Positions 1-7,360 of a stretch of DNA of 39,444 bases are shown here, piece after piece. Source of the DNA: Saccharothrix sp. (GTDB lineage Bacteria; Actinomycetota; Actinomycetes; Mycobacteriales; Pseudonocardiaceae); contig NZ_JAPSLK010000071.1 of assembly GCF_031180885.1 (NCBI RefSeq), positions 1-39,444 on the forward strand. The letters run 5' to 3'. Below the pieces are notes generated by a model. That model had not been told where the DNA came from, did no database searches, and saw nothing but the letters and a program-made list of their open reading frames with translations. Both the position numbers and the translations under genes were made by a program. Position 1 is the stretch's first letter. Every line of letters begins with the position of its first letter.

Positions 1-5
1 ATAGT

Positions 6-124
6 GTTTCGGTGGTCATAGCGGTTGGGGAACACCCGGTCCCATTCCGAACCCGGTAGTTAAGCCTTCCAGCGCCGATGGTACTGCACTCGTGAGGGTG
101 TGGGAGAGTAGGACGCCGCCGAAC
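6..124 (+). rRNA. rrf: 5S ribosomal RNA
   Basis: The sequence has the conserved actinobacterial 5S pattern. The 5' arm (GTTTCGGTGG) pairs with the 3' arm (GCCGCCGAAC) to close helix I. Between them lie the conserved loop segment CCATTCCGAACCCGG and the GGGAGAGTAGG segment near the 3' end. It is the last gene of an rRNA operon whose 16S and 23S genes lie left of the window. The ends are placed by helix I pairing and could be off by 1-3 nt. Confidence 0.95.
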
Positions 125-135
125 ATTTTTTCCCT

Positions 136-190
136 GAAAGGGCTTGTGGTTGGGGGCACACGGAGATGTGCTCGAATCACAAGCCCTTTC
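136..190 (+). terminator. rRNA operon terminator hairpin
   Basis: A perfect 13-bp stem (GAAAGGGCTTGTG at 136-148, CACAAGCCCTTTC at 178-190) encloses a 29-nt loop that contains a smaller GCACA/TGTGC hairpin. It sits 11 nt after the 5S gene, next to a T-run at 125-131. It ends 30 nt before the next start codon, so the following gene probably has its own promoter or depends on readthrough. Confidence 0.8.
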
Positions 191-220
191 GGCGTGTCCA
201 CAGCAGTAGAAGGAGTTCAG

Positions 221-2230
221 GTGTCGAGGTTCGGTGACCGTGCCGATCGGCCGGAGGGCGACCGTCAGCGCGGCCAGGGAGACCGACAGCGCCGATCCGA
301 TGGTGGCCGCGCCGGGGGAGATCGCAGGCAGGGTAGTGGCGGTCGCGACTCGCGCGGTGGCGAGCGCACCGGCGGCTACCAGCGGCGCGACGACCGGTCG
401 GGTTACGACAAGTCCCGCGGTGGCTACGGCCGGGACCGCGACGACCGGGGCGGCAACCGCGACCGGGGCGAGCGCGGCGGCTACAGCCGTGGGGACCGGA
501 CCGAGCGGAACGACCGGGGTGAGCGCGGCGGTTATGGCCGTGATGAGCGCTCCGGCGGCTTCCGCGGCGGCGACCGGCGTGAGTTCCGGCCTCGTGACGA
601 TCGCGGTGGTGAGCGTCGTGAGTTCCGGCCGCGCGATGACCGGGGTGGTGAGCGTCGTGAGTTCCGGCCGCGCGATGACCGGGGTGGTGAGCGTCGTGAG
701 TTCCGGCCGCGCGATGACCGGGGTGGTGAGCGTCGTGAGTTCCGGCCCCGTGATGACCGGGGTGGTGAGCGTCGTGAGTTCCGGCCCCGTGACGATCGCG
801 GTGGGGACCGGCGTGAGTTCCAGCCTCGGGATGACCGTGGTAAGTACCAGCGGCGTGACGACCGGGGCGGCTACCAGCGGCGGGATGACCGGGGTGGCGA
901 ACGGCGGGAGTTCCGGCCGCGTGACGACCGTGGTGGGTACCAGCGCCGGGATGACCGCGGTGGGTTCCAGCGTCGTGACGACCGGGGTGGCGAACGGCGG
1001 GAGTTCCGGCCGCGCGATGACCGTGGTGGGTACCAGGGCCGGGATGACCGTGGTGGCTACCAGCGCCGCGATGAGCGTGGTGGGTTCGAGCGGCGTGACG
1101 ACCGGGGCGGTTACCAGCGGCGTGATGACCGTGGTGGCGACCGGGGCGGTTACCAGCGGCGCGAGGAGCGCGGCGGTGAGCGTCGTGAGTTCCGGCCGCG
1201 TGACGACCGGGGTGGTTACCAGCGGCGGGATGACAGTCGGGATGATCGGCGGGACGAGCGCAGTCGGGAGCGGGCTGCTCGGTTCCAGGAGCGGATCGCC
1301 CAGGTTGAGGAGTCGGCGGTTGAGGCCCCGGAGGTCGACGTCGAGGCCGAGGACGTCCGTGGTGTTGAGGCCCGGGCGGTTGAGGCGGACGTTGTCGGGG
1401 CGGACGTTGTCGGGGCGGTGAGTCCTGAGGCGGTCAGTGCCGAGGTGGTGCCGGCCGGTGAGGACGCCGAAGGTGAAGATGCTCAGGGTGTCGACGCCGT
1501 AGAGAGCGACGTTGCGGAAGAAGCCGTCGAGGAAGAGCGGCGGGATGAAGGCGGTCGCGGGCGGGCGCCTGAGTTGCCCGAGGACGCCGACATCTCGATC
1601 CTCGACCCCGAGGTGAAGCAGGAGCTCCGCGGGCTGCCCAAGGGGCTGGCCGAGATCGTCGGTCGGCACCTCGCGGCGGCGGGCATGCTCGTCGACAGCG
1701 AGCCCGAGCTGGCGCTGGAGCACGCTCGGTATGCGCGTACCAAGGCCGCCCGCGTTGGGGTGGTCCGGGAAGCCGCCGGGTTGACCGCTTACCACGCCGG
1801 CGAGTGGGCTGAGGCGCTCTCCGAGCTGCGGGCTGCTCGGCGGATGTCGCACGGGGCCGGGCACGTCGCCGTCATGGCCGACTGCGAGCGGGCACTCGGG
1901 CGGCCGGAGCGGGCCATCGAGCTGGCGCGTGAGGCGCAGAGCTTGAAGCTCGACCCAGAAGAGGCCGTGGAGCTGCGGATCGTGGCGGCCGGCGCGCGGC
2001 GGGACATGGGTCAGCTGGACGCGGCCGTGGTCGCGCTCCAGGGCGACGACCTCGACGCCAAGCGGCGGGACCCGTGGAGCGCGCGGCTGTTCTACGCCTA
2101 CGCCGACAACCTGGCGGCGGCAGGTCGTACCGAAGAAGCCATCCGCTGGTTCCTCAACGCGGCCCAAGCCGACGACGACAATGAGACCGACGCTGCCGAG
2201 CGGGCGTTCGAACTGGGCCCGCAGGACTGA
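221..2230 (+). CDS. RG/DDR-repeat disordered protein with C-terminal TPR domain
   Basis: This 669-aa protein is the positional counterpart of mycobacterial Rv1691, a TPR protein of about 250 aa. GTG 221 is chosen because AGAAGGAG lies just upstream; the frame is open further back into the 5S gene. Residues 1-115 are rich in Arg, Gly and Asp. Residues 116-206 are seven uninterrupted copies of a 13-residue unit (GGERREFRPRDDR type). Up to about residue 348 that unit alternates with 9-residue GGYQRRDDR units. A Glu/Val/Ala-rich acidic linker follows, and then from about residue 457 a helical TPR region with the AxxxGRxEEAI pattern. RG-rich disordered segments often bind RNA, and the gene follows an rRNA operon, but an RNA role is inference. 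The N-terminal extension is absent from the mycobacterial protein as I know it. Confidence 0.88.
   Translation: MSRFGDRADRPEGDRQRGQGDRQRRSDGGRAGGDRRQGSGGRDSRGGERTGGYQRRDDRSGYDKSRGGYGRDRDDRGGNRDRGERGGYSRGDRTERNDRGERGGYGRDERSGGFRGGDRREFRPRDDRGGERREFRPRDDRGGERREFRPRDDRGGERREFRPRDDRGGERREFRPRDDRGGERREFRPRDDRGGDRREFQPRDDRGKYQRRDDRGGYQRRDDRGGERREFRPRDDRGGYQRRDDRGGFQRRDDRGGERREFRPRDDRGGYQGRDDRGGYQRRDERGGFERRDDRGGYQRRDDRGGDRGGYQRREERGGERREFRPRDDRGGYQRRDDSRDDRRDERSRERAARFQERIAQVEESAVEAPEVDVEAEDVRGVEARAVEADVVGADVVGAVSPEAVSAEVVPAGEDAEGEDAQGVDAVESDVAEEAVEEERRDEGGRGRAPELPEDADISILDPEVKQELRGLPKGLAEIVGRHLAAAGMLVDSEPELALEHARYARTKAARVGVVREAAGLTAYHAGEWAEALSELRAARRMSHGAGHVAVMADCERALGRPERAIELAREAQSLKLDPEEAVELRIVAAGARRDMGQLDAAVVALQGDDLDAKRRDPWSARLFYAYADNLAAAGRTEEAIRWFLNAAQADDDNETDAAERAFELGPQD
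566..838 (+). repeat. 39-bp coding minisatellite, 7 units
   Basis: Seven head-to-tail 39-bp units encode GG(D/E)RREF(R/Q)PRDDR. Units 2-4 are identical in DNA, and the others differ at few positions. Three more diverged copies lie between about 890 and 1210, mixed with 27-bp units for GGYQRRDDR. The near identity of adjacent units points to recent expansion by slippage or unequal recombination. Confidence 0.9.
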
Positions 2231-2244
2231 CCGAGGAGCAACCT

Positions 2245-3042
2245 GTGCCGTCCGACGCCCTGCTGAACCGCTACGACGCTCTTCTGCTGGACCTGGACGG
2301 CACCGTCTACCGGGGTCGTGAAGCCGTGCCCGGCGCGGTGGAGGCCGTTGCCTCCGCCCGCCGGCACGGCGTGGGCATCAGGTTCGTCACCAACAACGCC
2401 TCGCGCTCGCCGCGCGAGGTCGCCGACCACCTCACCGAACTCGGCTTCAACGCCGCGCTCGACGAGGTCAGCACCAGCGCCCAGGCGGGCGCCGAAATGC
2501 TGTCGGACCTGGTTCCCGAAGGCGCGACCGTGCTCGTCCTGGGCACGGACGCGTTGGTCGAGGAAGTCCGGATCAGGGGATTCGTGCCGACCCGCGAGGC
2601 GCACGGGGCGCTGGCCGTGGTCCAGGGGCTTTCACCCGACCTGAGCTGGCGGGACCTCGCGGAGGCCGCCGTCGCCATCCGGGCCGGCGCGCACTGGGTG
2701 GCGTGCAACGTCGACGCCACCCTGCCGACCGAGCGCGGTCTGCTGCCCGGCAACGGGTCGCTGGTCGCCGCCGTCCGCACGGCGACCGGGCAGGAGCCGC
2801 TGGTGGCGGGCAAGCCCGCGACACCGCTGCTGGAGCAGGCCGCGAAGTCCCTGGGCGCGGAACGACCGCTGGTGGTCGGCGACCGGCTGGACACCGACAT
2901 CCTGGGCGCGGTGCACGCGGGCATGGACTCGCTGCTGGTGCTCACCGGGGTGTCCACCGCGCAGGACGTCGAGGCCCTGCCGGAGGAGCTTCGGCCCACC
3001 TACGTCGCGGCGGACCTCACGGTGCTCGATCGGCTACCGTGA
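2245..3042 (+). CDS. HAD-IIA family phosphatase (Rv1692/NagD-like)
   Basis: 265 aa. HAD motif I is LLLDLDGTVYRG near the N-terminus, motif II lies in VTNNAS, the lysine motif is VAGKPATPLL, and motif IV is VVGDRLDTDILGA with the catalytic acidic residues present. The class IIA cap between motifs II and III suits a small phosphorylated substrate. The mycobacterial counterpart Rv1692 is described as a glycerol-3-phosphate phosphatase in membrane-lipid recycling; the same role here is inferred from position and family. It is shorter than Rv1692 (about 353 aa), lacking that protein's C-terminal extension. GTG 2245 has GAGGAGC upstream, 14 nt after the preceding stop. Confidence 0.9.
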   Translation: MPSDALLNRYDALLLDLDGTVYRGREAVPGAVEAVASARRHGVGIRFVTNNASRSPREVADHLTELGFNAALDEVSTSAQAGAEMLSDLVPEGATVLVLGTDALVEEVRIRGFVPTREAHGALAVVQGLSPDLSWRDLAEAAVAIRAGAHWVACNVDATLPTERGLLPGNGSLVAAVRTATGQEPLVAGKPATPLLEQAAKSLGAERPLVVGDRLDTDILGAVHAGMDSLLVLTGVSTAQDVEALPEELRPTYVAADLTVLDRLP

Positions 3043-3046
3043 AAGC

Positions 3047-3220
3047 GTGAGCTTCGAGGTTCCCCTCCCCGGCCCGCCGCGTGATCCGGTGGCCGGGATC
3101 GACGACGCGCTGGCCGGTCTCGACGGACTGGAGCAGTTGGACGTCGCCGAGCACGTGGCGCGGTTCGACGACGCGCACGCGGCTCTTACCGCCGCGCTCT
3201 CCAGCATCGACAAGGTGTGA
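3047..3220 (+). CDS. small conserved protein (Rv1693-type)
   Basis: A 57-aa reading frame starts with GTG just after the phosphatase gene and ends 4 nt before tlyA. It reads MSFEVPLPGPPRDPV at the start, then two short amphipathic helical stretches rich in Leu, Ala and Asp, ending SSIDKV. Mycobacteria carry a similarly small ORF of unknown function (Rv1693) at this position. No catalytic motif or membrane segment is visible. Synteny and the tight fit between neighbours are the main support. Confidence 0.7.
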   Translation: MSFEVPLPGPPRDPVAGIDDALAGLDGLEQLDVAEHVARFDDAHAALTAALSSIDKV

Positions 3221-3224
3221 TCCG

Positions 3225-4031
3225 GTGCCGCGCAGGGCTCGGCTGGACGCCGAACTGGTCCGCCGCGGGCTGGCCCGGTCCCGGGAGCACGCGGGCCGGC
3301 TGGTCGCCGAAGGGCGGGTGACGGTCCGCGGCACGGTCGCGACGAAACCCGCCACCGCCGTCGAACTGGACACCGCCCTGGTGGTGCGCGAGGGCGACGA
3401 CCCGAACTGGGCGTCGCGCGGCGCGCACAAGCTGGTCGGGGCGCTGGACGCGTTCCCCGCGATCAAGGTCGACGGGCGTCGCTGCCTGGACGCGGGCGCG
3501 TCCACTGGTGGTTTCACCGACGTGCTGCTGCGCGCCGGGGCTCGTCAGGTCGTCGCGGCCGACGTCGGGCGGGGTCTGCTGGACTGGAAGCTCCAGACCG
3601 ACGACCGGGTCGTGGTCAAGGACAAGACGAACGTGCGGTCCCTTCGGCCCGAAGACATCGGCGGCACGGTTGAACTCGTCGTGGCCGATCTTTCGTTCAT
3701 CTCGTTGAGGCTGGTGCTGCCCGCGCTGGCCGCGTGCCTCGACGAGGAGGGCGATCTGCTGCCGATGGTGAAACCGCAGTTCGAGGTGGGCAAGGAGCGG
3801 CTGGGCTCGGGCGGGGTCGTGCGCGATCCCGGTTTGCGGGCCGAGGCCGTGTTGGAGGTCGTGGCCGCGGCGGCCGAGCTGGGCCTGCGCCTGCACGGCG
3901 TGACCGCGAGCCCCCTGCCCGGCCCGTCGGGCAACGTGGAGTACTTCGCCTGGCTGCGCCGAGGCGAACCCCTGGACGCGGACTCCGCCGCCGCGCTCGT
4001 GCGAACCGCCGTAGCGGGAGGACCGCAGTGA
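3225..4031 (+). CDS. tlyA: TlyA 2'-O-ribose rRNA methyltransferase/hemolysin-like protein
   Basis: 268 aa, the same length as mycobacterial TlyA. Residues 1 to about 60 form an S4 RNA-binding domain (RARLDAELVRRGLARSRE). The rest is an FtsJ-like SAM methyltransferase with the SAM loop DAGASTGGFTD, an acidic motif at AADVG, VVADLSFISL, and the motif MVKPQFEVGKE. TlyA methylates 2'-hydroxyls of 16S and 23S rRNA, and its loss gives capreomycin resistance in mycobacteria. GTG 3225 is chosen to match the mycobacterial N-terminus and because it follows the preceding stop by 4 nt. Its stop overlaps the next start as GTGA. Confidence 0.95.
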   Translation: MPRRARLDAELVRRGLARSREHAGRLVAEGRVTVRGTVATKPATAVELDTALVVREGDDPNWASRGAHKLVGALDAFPAIKVDGRRCLDAGASTGGFTDVLLRAGARQVVAADVGRGLLDWKLQTDDRVVVKDKTNVRSLRPEDIGGTVELVVADLSFISLRLVLPALAACLDEEGDLLPMVKPQFEVGKERLGSGGVVRDPGLRAEAVLEVVAAAAELGLRLHGVTASPLPGPSGNVEYFAWLRRGEPLDADSAAALVRTAVAGGPQ

Positions 4032-4918
4032 CGAGGGAGATCCTGCTCGTCGTCCACACCGGACGGCTCAGCAACGTGTCCGTGGCGCAGGAGGTGGCCC
4101 GCCGGTTCGCCGAGGCGGGCGTGCGGCTGCGCGTGCTCAAGGACGAGGCGCCCGAGCTCGACCCGTCCTGCTACACCCAGGTCGTCGCGGCCGACGACTC
4201 CGCCGCCGAGGGTACCGAGCTGGTGTTCGTGCTGGGCGGTGACGGCACGCTGCTGCGCGCGGCGGAGCTGGCGCGGGCCTGCGGGGTGCCGGTGCTCGGG
4301 GTGAACCTGGGCCGGGTCGGGTTCCTGGCCGAGGCGGACTACGACGCGCTGTCCGAGGCCGTGTCGCGGGTCATCCACCGGTCGTACGAGGTGGAGGAGC
4401 GGATGACGGTGGACATCACCGCGTCCGTGGACGGCCGGGTGATCGAGTCGACGTGGGCGTTGAACGAGGCCAGCGTCGAGAAGAGCTCGCGGGAACGCAT
4501 CCTGGACGTGGTGGTCGAGGTCGACGGCCGGCCGGTGTCCGCGTTCGGGTGTGACGGCGTGCTGGTGGCGACGCCCACCGGGTCCACCGCGTACGCGTTC
4601 TCGGCCGGTGGGCCGGTGGTGTGGCCGGACGTGCAGGCGCTGCTGGTGGTGCCGTCCAACGCGCACGCGTTGTTCGCGCGGCCCCTGGTGGTGTCGCCGG
4701 CGTCGGTGGTGGCGCTGGAGGTCGACGCCGGCGGCCACCCGGCGGTGCTGTGCGCGGACGGGCGGCGGACGGTGGAGCTGCCGCCGGGCGCGCGGGTCGA
4801 GGTGGTCGGCGGGAAGACGCCGTTGCGGCTGGTCCGGCTGCGCGAAGGGCCGTTCACCGACCGGCTGGTGGAGAAGTTCTCGCTGCCGGTCCAGGGGTGG
4901 CGGGGGCCGTCGGCCTGA
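4028..4918 (+). CDS. nadK: NAD kinase
   Basis: 296 aa. It phosphorylates NAD to NADP in the cytoplasm. The catalytic GGDGT motif is at residues 70-74 (VFVLGGDGTLLRAA). NLGRVGFLAE, the NE motif in ALNEASVEK, and the ligand loop TPTGSTAYAFSAGGP follow in the usual order. GTG 4028 overlaps the tlyA stop by 4 nt, indicating translational coupling. Position matches ppnK/Rv1695. Confidence 0.96.
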   Translation: MTREILLVVHTGRLSNVSVAQEVARRFAEAGVRLRVLKDEAPELDPSCYTQVVAADDSAAEGTELVFVLGGDGTLLRAAELARACGVPVLGVNLGRVGFLAEADYDALSEAVSRVIHRSYEVEERMTVDITASVDGRVIESTWALNEASVEKSSRERILDVVVEVDGRPVSAFGCDGVLVATPTGSTAYAFSAGGPVVWPDVQALLVVPSNAHALFARPLVVSPASVVALEVDAGGHPAVLCADGRRTVELPPGARVEVVGGKTPLRLVRLREGPFTDRLVEKFSLPVQGWRGPSA

Positions 4919-4928
4919 GCCGGGCGTT

Positions 4929-4944
4929 TAGAACACTTGTTCGC
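4929..4944 (+). promoter_or_regulatory. LexA (SOS) box upstream of recN
   Basis: The 16-mer TAGAACACTTGTTCGC has the inverted repeat GAAC-N4-GTTC at 4931-4942. It matches 14 of 16 positions of the actinobacterial/Bacillus SOS box TCGAAC-N4-GTTCGA. It lies 11 nt after the nadK stop and 44 nt before the recN -10 box. recN is a classical SOS gene in other bacteria. Confidence 0.8.
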
Positions 4945-4987
4945 CCGACACTCCCACCCGAACGCCCATGGCCGGGTCGTCGCCCAG

Positions 4988-4993
4988 TAGTGT
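4988..4993 (+). promoter_or_regulatory. recN -10 box, leaderless arrangement
   Basis: TAGTGT ends 7 nt before GTG 5001. That is the spacing of leaderless actinobacterial transcripts, where transcription and translation start at the same base. No Shine-Dalgarno sequence precedes GTG 5001, which fits. A clear -35 is not visible. Confidence 0.6.
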
Positions 4994-5000
4994 TCGCGCT

Positions 5001-6779
5001 GTGCTGGCCGAGATGCGCATCCAGGGCCTCGGTGTGATCGACGAGGCCACCCTTGAACTCGACGCGGGCTTCACCGTGGTGACCGGTGAGACCGGTGCGG
5101 GCAAGACGATGGTCGTCACCGGGCTCCACCTGCTCGGTGGTGGCCGGGCCGAGGCGTCGCGCGTGCGCAACGGCGCGGACAAGGCGGTCGTCGAGGGGCG
5201 TTTCATGGCGCCCGCCGGCAGTCCCGCCGCGAAGGTCGCCGAGGAGGTCGGCGGCGAGCCCGACGACGACGGGTCGGTGATCGCCGTGCGGACCGTCGGG
5301 GCCGACGGGCGGTCCCGGGCCCATCTGGGTGGGCGGTCCGTGCCGGTCGGGGTGTTGTCCGAGCTGGCCGAGCAGCTGCTGGCGGTGCACGGGCAGAACG
5401 ACCAGCTGCGGCTGTTGCGGCCCACCGAGCAGCGCGCGGTGCTGGACCGGTTCGCCGGGGACGACGTCGGCGCGCCGTTGAAGAAGTACCAGGCCATCCG
5501 CGAGGAGTGGCTGCGGGTCGCCGCGGAGCTGACCGAGCGGACCGAGAAGGCCCGCGAGCTGGCGCGCGAGGCGGACCTGCTGCGGCACGGGTTGGCGGAG
5601 ATCAACGCGGTCGCGCCGCAGGCCGGTGAAGACGTCGAACTGCACGACGAGGCGCGGCGGTTGGCCGACGCGGACCAGCTGCGGGAGGCCGCGACCGGCG
5701 CCCAGTACGCGGTGAGCGGGTCGCCCGAGGGTGATCCGGACATCCCGGGCGCGCTCGGGTTGATCGGGGAGGCCCGGCGGCGGTTGTCGACGTCGGAGGA
5801 CCCCAAGCTGCGGGACCTGGAGCCGCGGCTGGTCGAGGCGGAGACGCTGCTGGCCGACGTGGGCGCGGAGATCGCCGGGTACCTGGAGCACCTGGACGCC
5901 GACCCGGCGCGGCTGGAGCAGGTGCTGGCGCGGCAGGCCGAGCTGAAGTCGCTGACCCGGAAGTACGCGGCCGACGTCGACGGCGTGATCGCGTGGGCGA
6001 CGGACGCGGCGGCGCGGTTGGCCGGGTTGGACACCTCCGACGAGGCGTTGGCGGCGTTGGCGGCGCGGCGGGACGAGCTGGCGGTCGAGCTGGCCGGGTA
6101 CGCGCAGCAGGTGACCGCCGAGCGGATCGCCGCGGCGGAGGAGCTGGGCAAGGCGGTGTCGGAGGAGCTGACCGGGCTCGCCATGCCGCACGCGAACGTC
6201 GAGGTCGCGGTGCGGCCCCGGGTGGCCGAGGCCGGGGACCCGCAGGCGTTGAACGTCGGTGGTCAGGTCCTGCACGCGGGCGCGTCCGGGGTGGACGACG
6301 TGGAGCTGCGGTTGATCTCGCACCCCGGCGCGCCGGCGCTGCCCGTGCACAAGGGCGCGTCCGGCGGTGAGCTGTCCCGGGTGATGCTCGCGCTGGAGGT
6401 CGTGCTGTCGCACTCGGACCCGGTGCCGACGCTGGTGTTCGACGAGGTGGACGCCGGGGTCGGCGGGCGCGCGGCGGTCGAGGTCGGGCGGCGGTTGGCG
6501 CGGTTGGCGCGCAGCCACCAGGTGATCGTGGTGACGCACCTGCCGCAGGTGGCGGCGTTCGCGGACCGGCACCTGGTGGTGGACAAGACCGCGGACGGCG
6601 TGCTGACGCGCAGCGGTGTGCGGGTGCTGGACGAATCGCAGCGCGTGGTCGAGTTGGCGCGCATGCTGGCCGGTATGGACTCGACGGACACCGGCCGCGC
6701 GCACGCGGAGGAACTGCTGGCGGCGGCGAAGGCCGACAAGGAGAGCGTCCCGGTGGTGCGGCGGAAGAAGCGGAAGTGA
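5001..6779 (+). CDS. recN: DNA repair protein RecN
   Basis: 592 aa, an SMC-like ATPase acting in double-strand-break repair. Walker A is GETGAGKT at residues 29-36. Two helical, coiled-coil-prone arms fill about residues 150-370. The C-terminal half carries the ABC signature (GASGGELSRVM) and Walker B (LVFDEVDAGVGG), followed by VTHLPQVAAFAD. GTG 5001 (MLAEMRIQ) aligns with the start of mycobacterial RecN and sits 7 nt after a -10 box. An in-frame ATG at 4968 is the alternative. An SOS box upstream suggests LexA control. The gene ends in a GTGA overlap with the first of three membrane-protein genes, so those may be co-induced. Confidence 0.96.
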   Translation: MLAEMRIQGLGVIDEATLELDAGFTVVTGETGAGKTMVVTGLHLLGGGRAEASRVRNGADKAVVEGRFMAPAGSPAAKVAEEVGGEPDDDGSVIAVRTVGADGRSRAHLGGRSVPVGVLSELAEQLLAVHGQNDQLRLLRPTEQRAVLDRFAGDDVGAPLKKYQAIREEWLRVAAELTERTEKARELAREADLLRHGLAEINAVAPQAGEDVELHDEARRLADADQLREAATGAQYAVSGSPEGDPDIPGALGLIGEARRRLSTSEDPKLRDLEPRLVEAETLLADVGAEIAGYLEHLDADPARLEQVLARQAELKSLTRKYAADVDGVIAWATDAAARLAGLDTSDEALAALAARRDELAVELAGYAQQVTAERIAAAEELGKAVSEELTGLAMPHANVEVAVRPRVAEAGDPQALNVGGQVLHAGASGVDDVELRLISHPGAPALPVHKGASGGELSRVMLALEVVLSHSDPVPTLVFDEVDAGVGGRAAVEVGRRLARLARSHQVIVVTHLPQVAAFADRHLVVDKTADGVLTRSGVRVLDESQRVVELARMLAGMDSTDTGRAHAEELLAAAKADKESVPVVRRKKRK

Positions 6780-7360
6780 GCCGCCGCGACATCGGCGTCG
6801 CACTGCTGTTCGTGGCCGGGGCTGTCGCCGCGGTCGCGACCTTCCTGCCGTTGTGCTTCGTGGGGACCGAGCTGGGTGGCGGTACCTGGTTCGGGTTCAC
6901 CATGACGAGTTGGGCGATCACCAGCGAGCCCGCAGACCTGTCCTGGTTGGGCGGGTCGGCGCAGTACGGGGTGCCGATCGTGATCTCGGCGGTGCTGCTG
7001 CTGGTCGCGGTGGCGTTGGCGTTCCTGCCCGAGCCGCAGCGGCAGGCGGGGCGGTACGCGGCGGTCGCGGCGACGGCGTTGCTCGCGGGGTCGGTGTGGA
7101 CGACGGCGATGGCGGTCGTCGCGTGGCTGACGCCGCCGGCTTCGGACGAGCGGACCTTGGTGGAGTACGAGAGCGGGCCGGGGCTGTGGGTGCTGCTGGC
7201 GTCGGTGCTGGTGGCGGTGGTGGGGACGGTGCTCCTGCTGCGCAGGCCGGTGGTGGTGGCGGAGGGGCCGGTGGTCCACGTGCTCGTGGACACGGACACG
7301 CCGCCGATGGGGATACAGGTGGCGGTGCTGCCCGAGCTGCCGGAGGACAGGAAGTCGTGA
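6776..7360 (+). CDS. four-helix membrane protein, paralogue 1 of 3
   Basis: 194 aa, function not recognised. Four hydrophobic segments are visible (about residues 5-27, 61-83, 95-118 and 140-165). A short cytoplasmic tail carries VDTDTPPMG. The first extracytoplasmic loop ends in SAQYGVPIV, matching REALYGVPVV in the next protein. Start GTG 6776 overlaps the recN stop, and the end overlaps the next start (GTGA). Shared topology, the YGVP/WGYP motif and the TPPxG tail show that the three tandem proteins are paralogues. A tie to DNA-damage physiology is suggested only by operon position. Confidence 0.8.
   Translation: MSRRDIGVALLFVAGAVAAVATFLPLCFVGTELGGGTWFGFTMTSWAITSEPADLSWLGGSAQYGVPIVISAVLLLVAVALAFLPEPQRQAGRYAAVAATALLAGSVWTTAMAVVAWLTPPASDERTLVEYESGPGLWVLLASVLVAVVGTVLLLRRPVVVAEGPVVHVLVDTDTPPMGIQVAVLPELPEDRKS

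Noticed and set aside
566..1264. Possible CRISPR array (regular repeats)
   Set aside because: The units are contiguous without unique spacers and stay in a coding frame.
234..1421. Long + strand reading frame in a second frame over the repeat region
   Set aside because: It is a by-product of the GC-rich 39/27-bp repeats. It has an Ala/Val/Ser/Thr-only composition, no ribosome binding site, and the other frame has a good start and a TPR domain.
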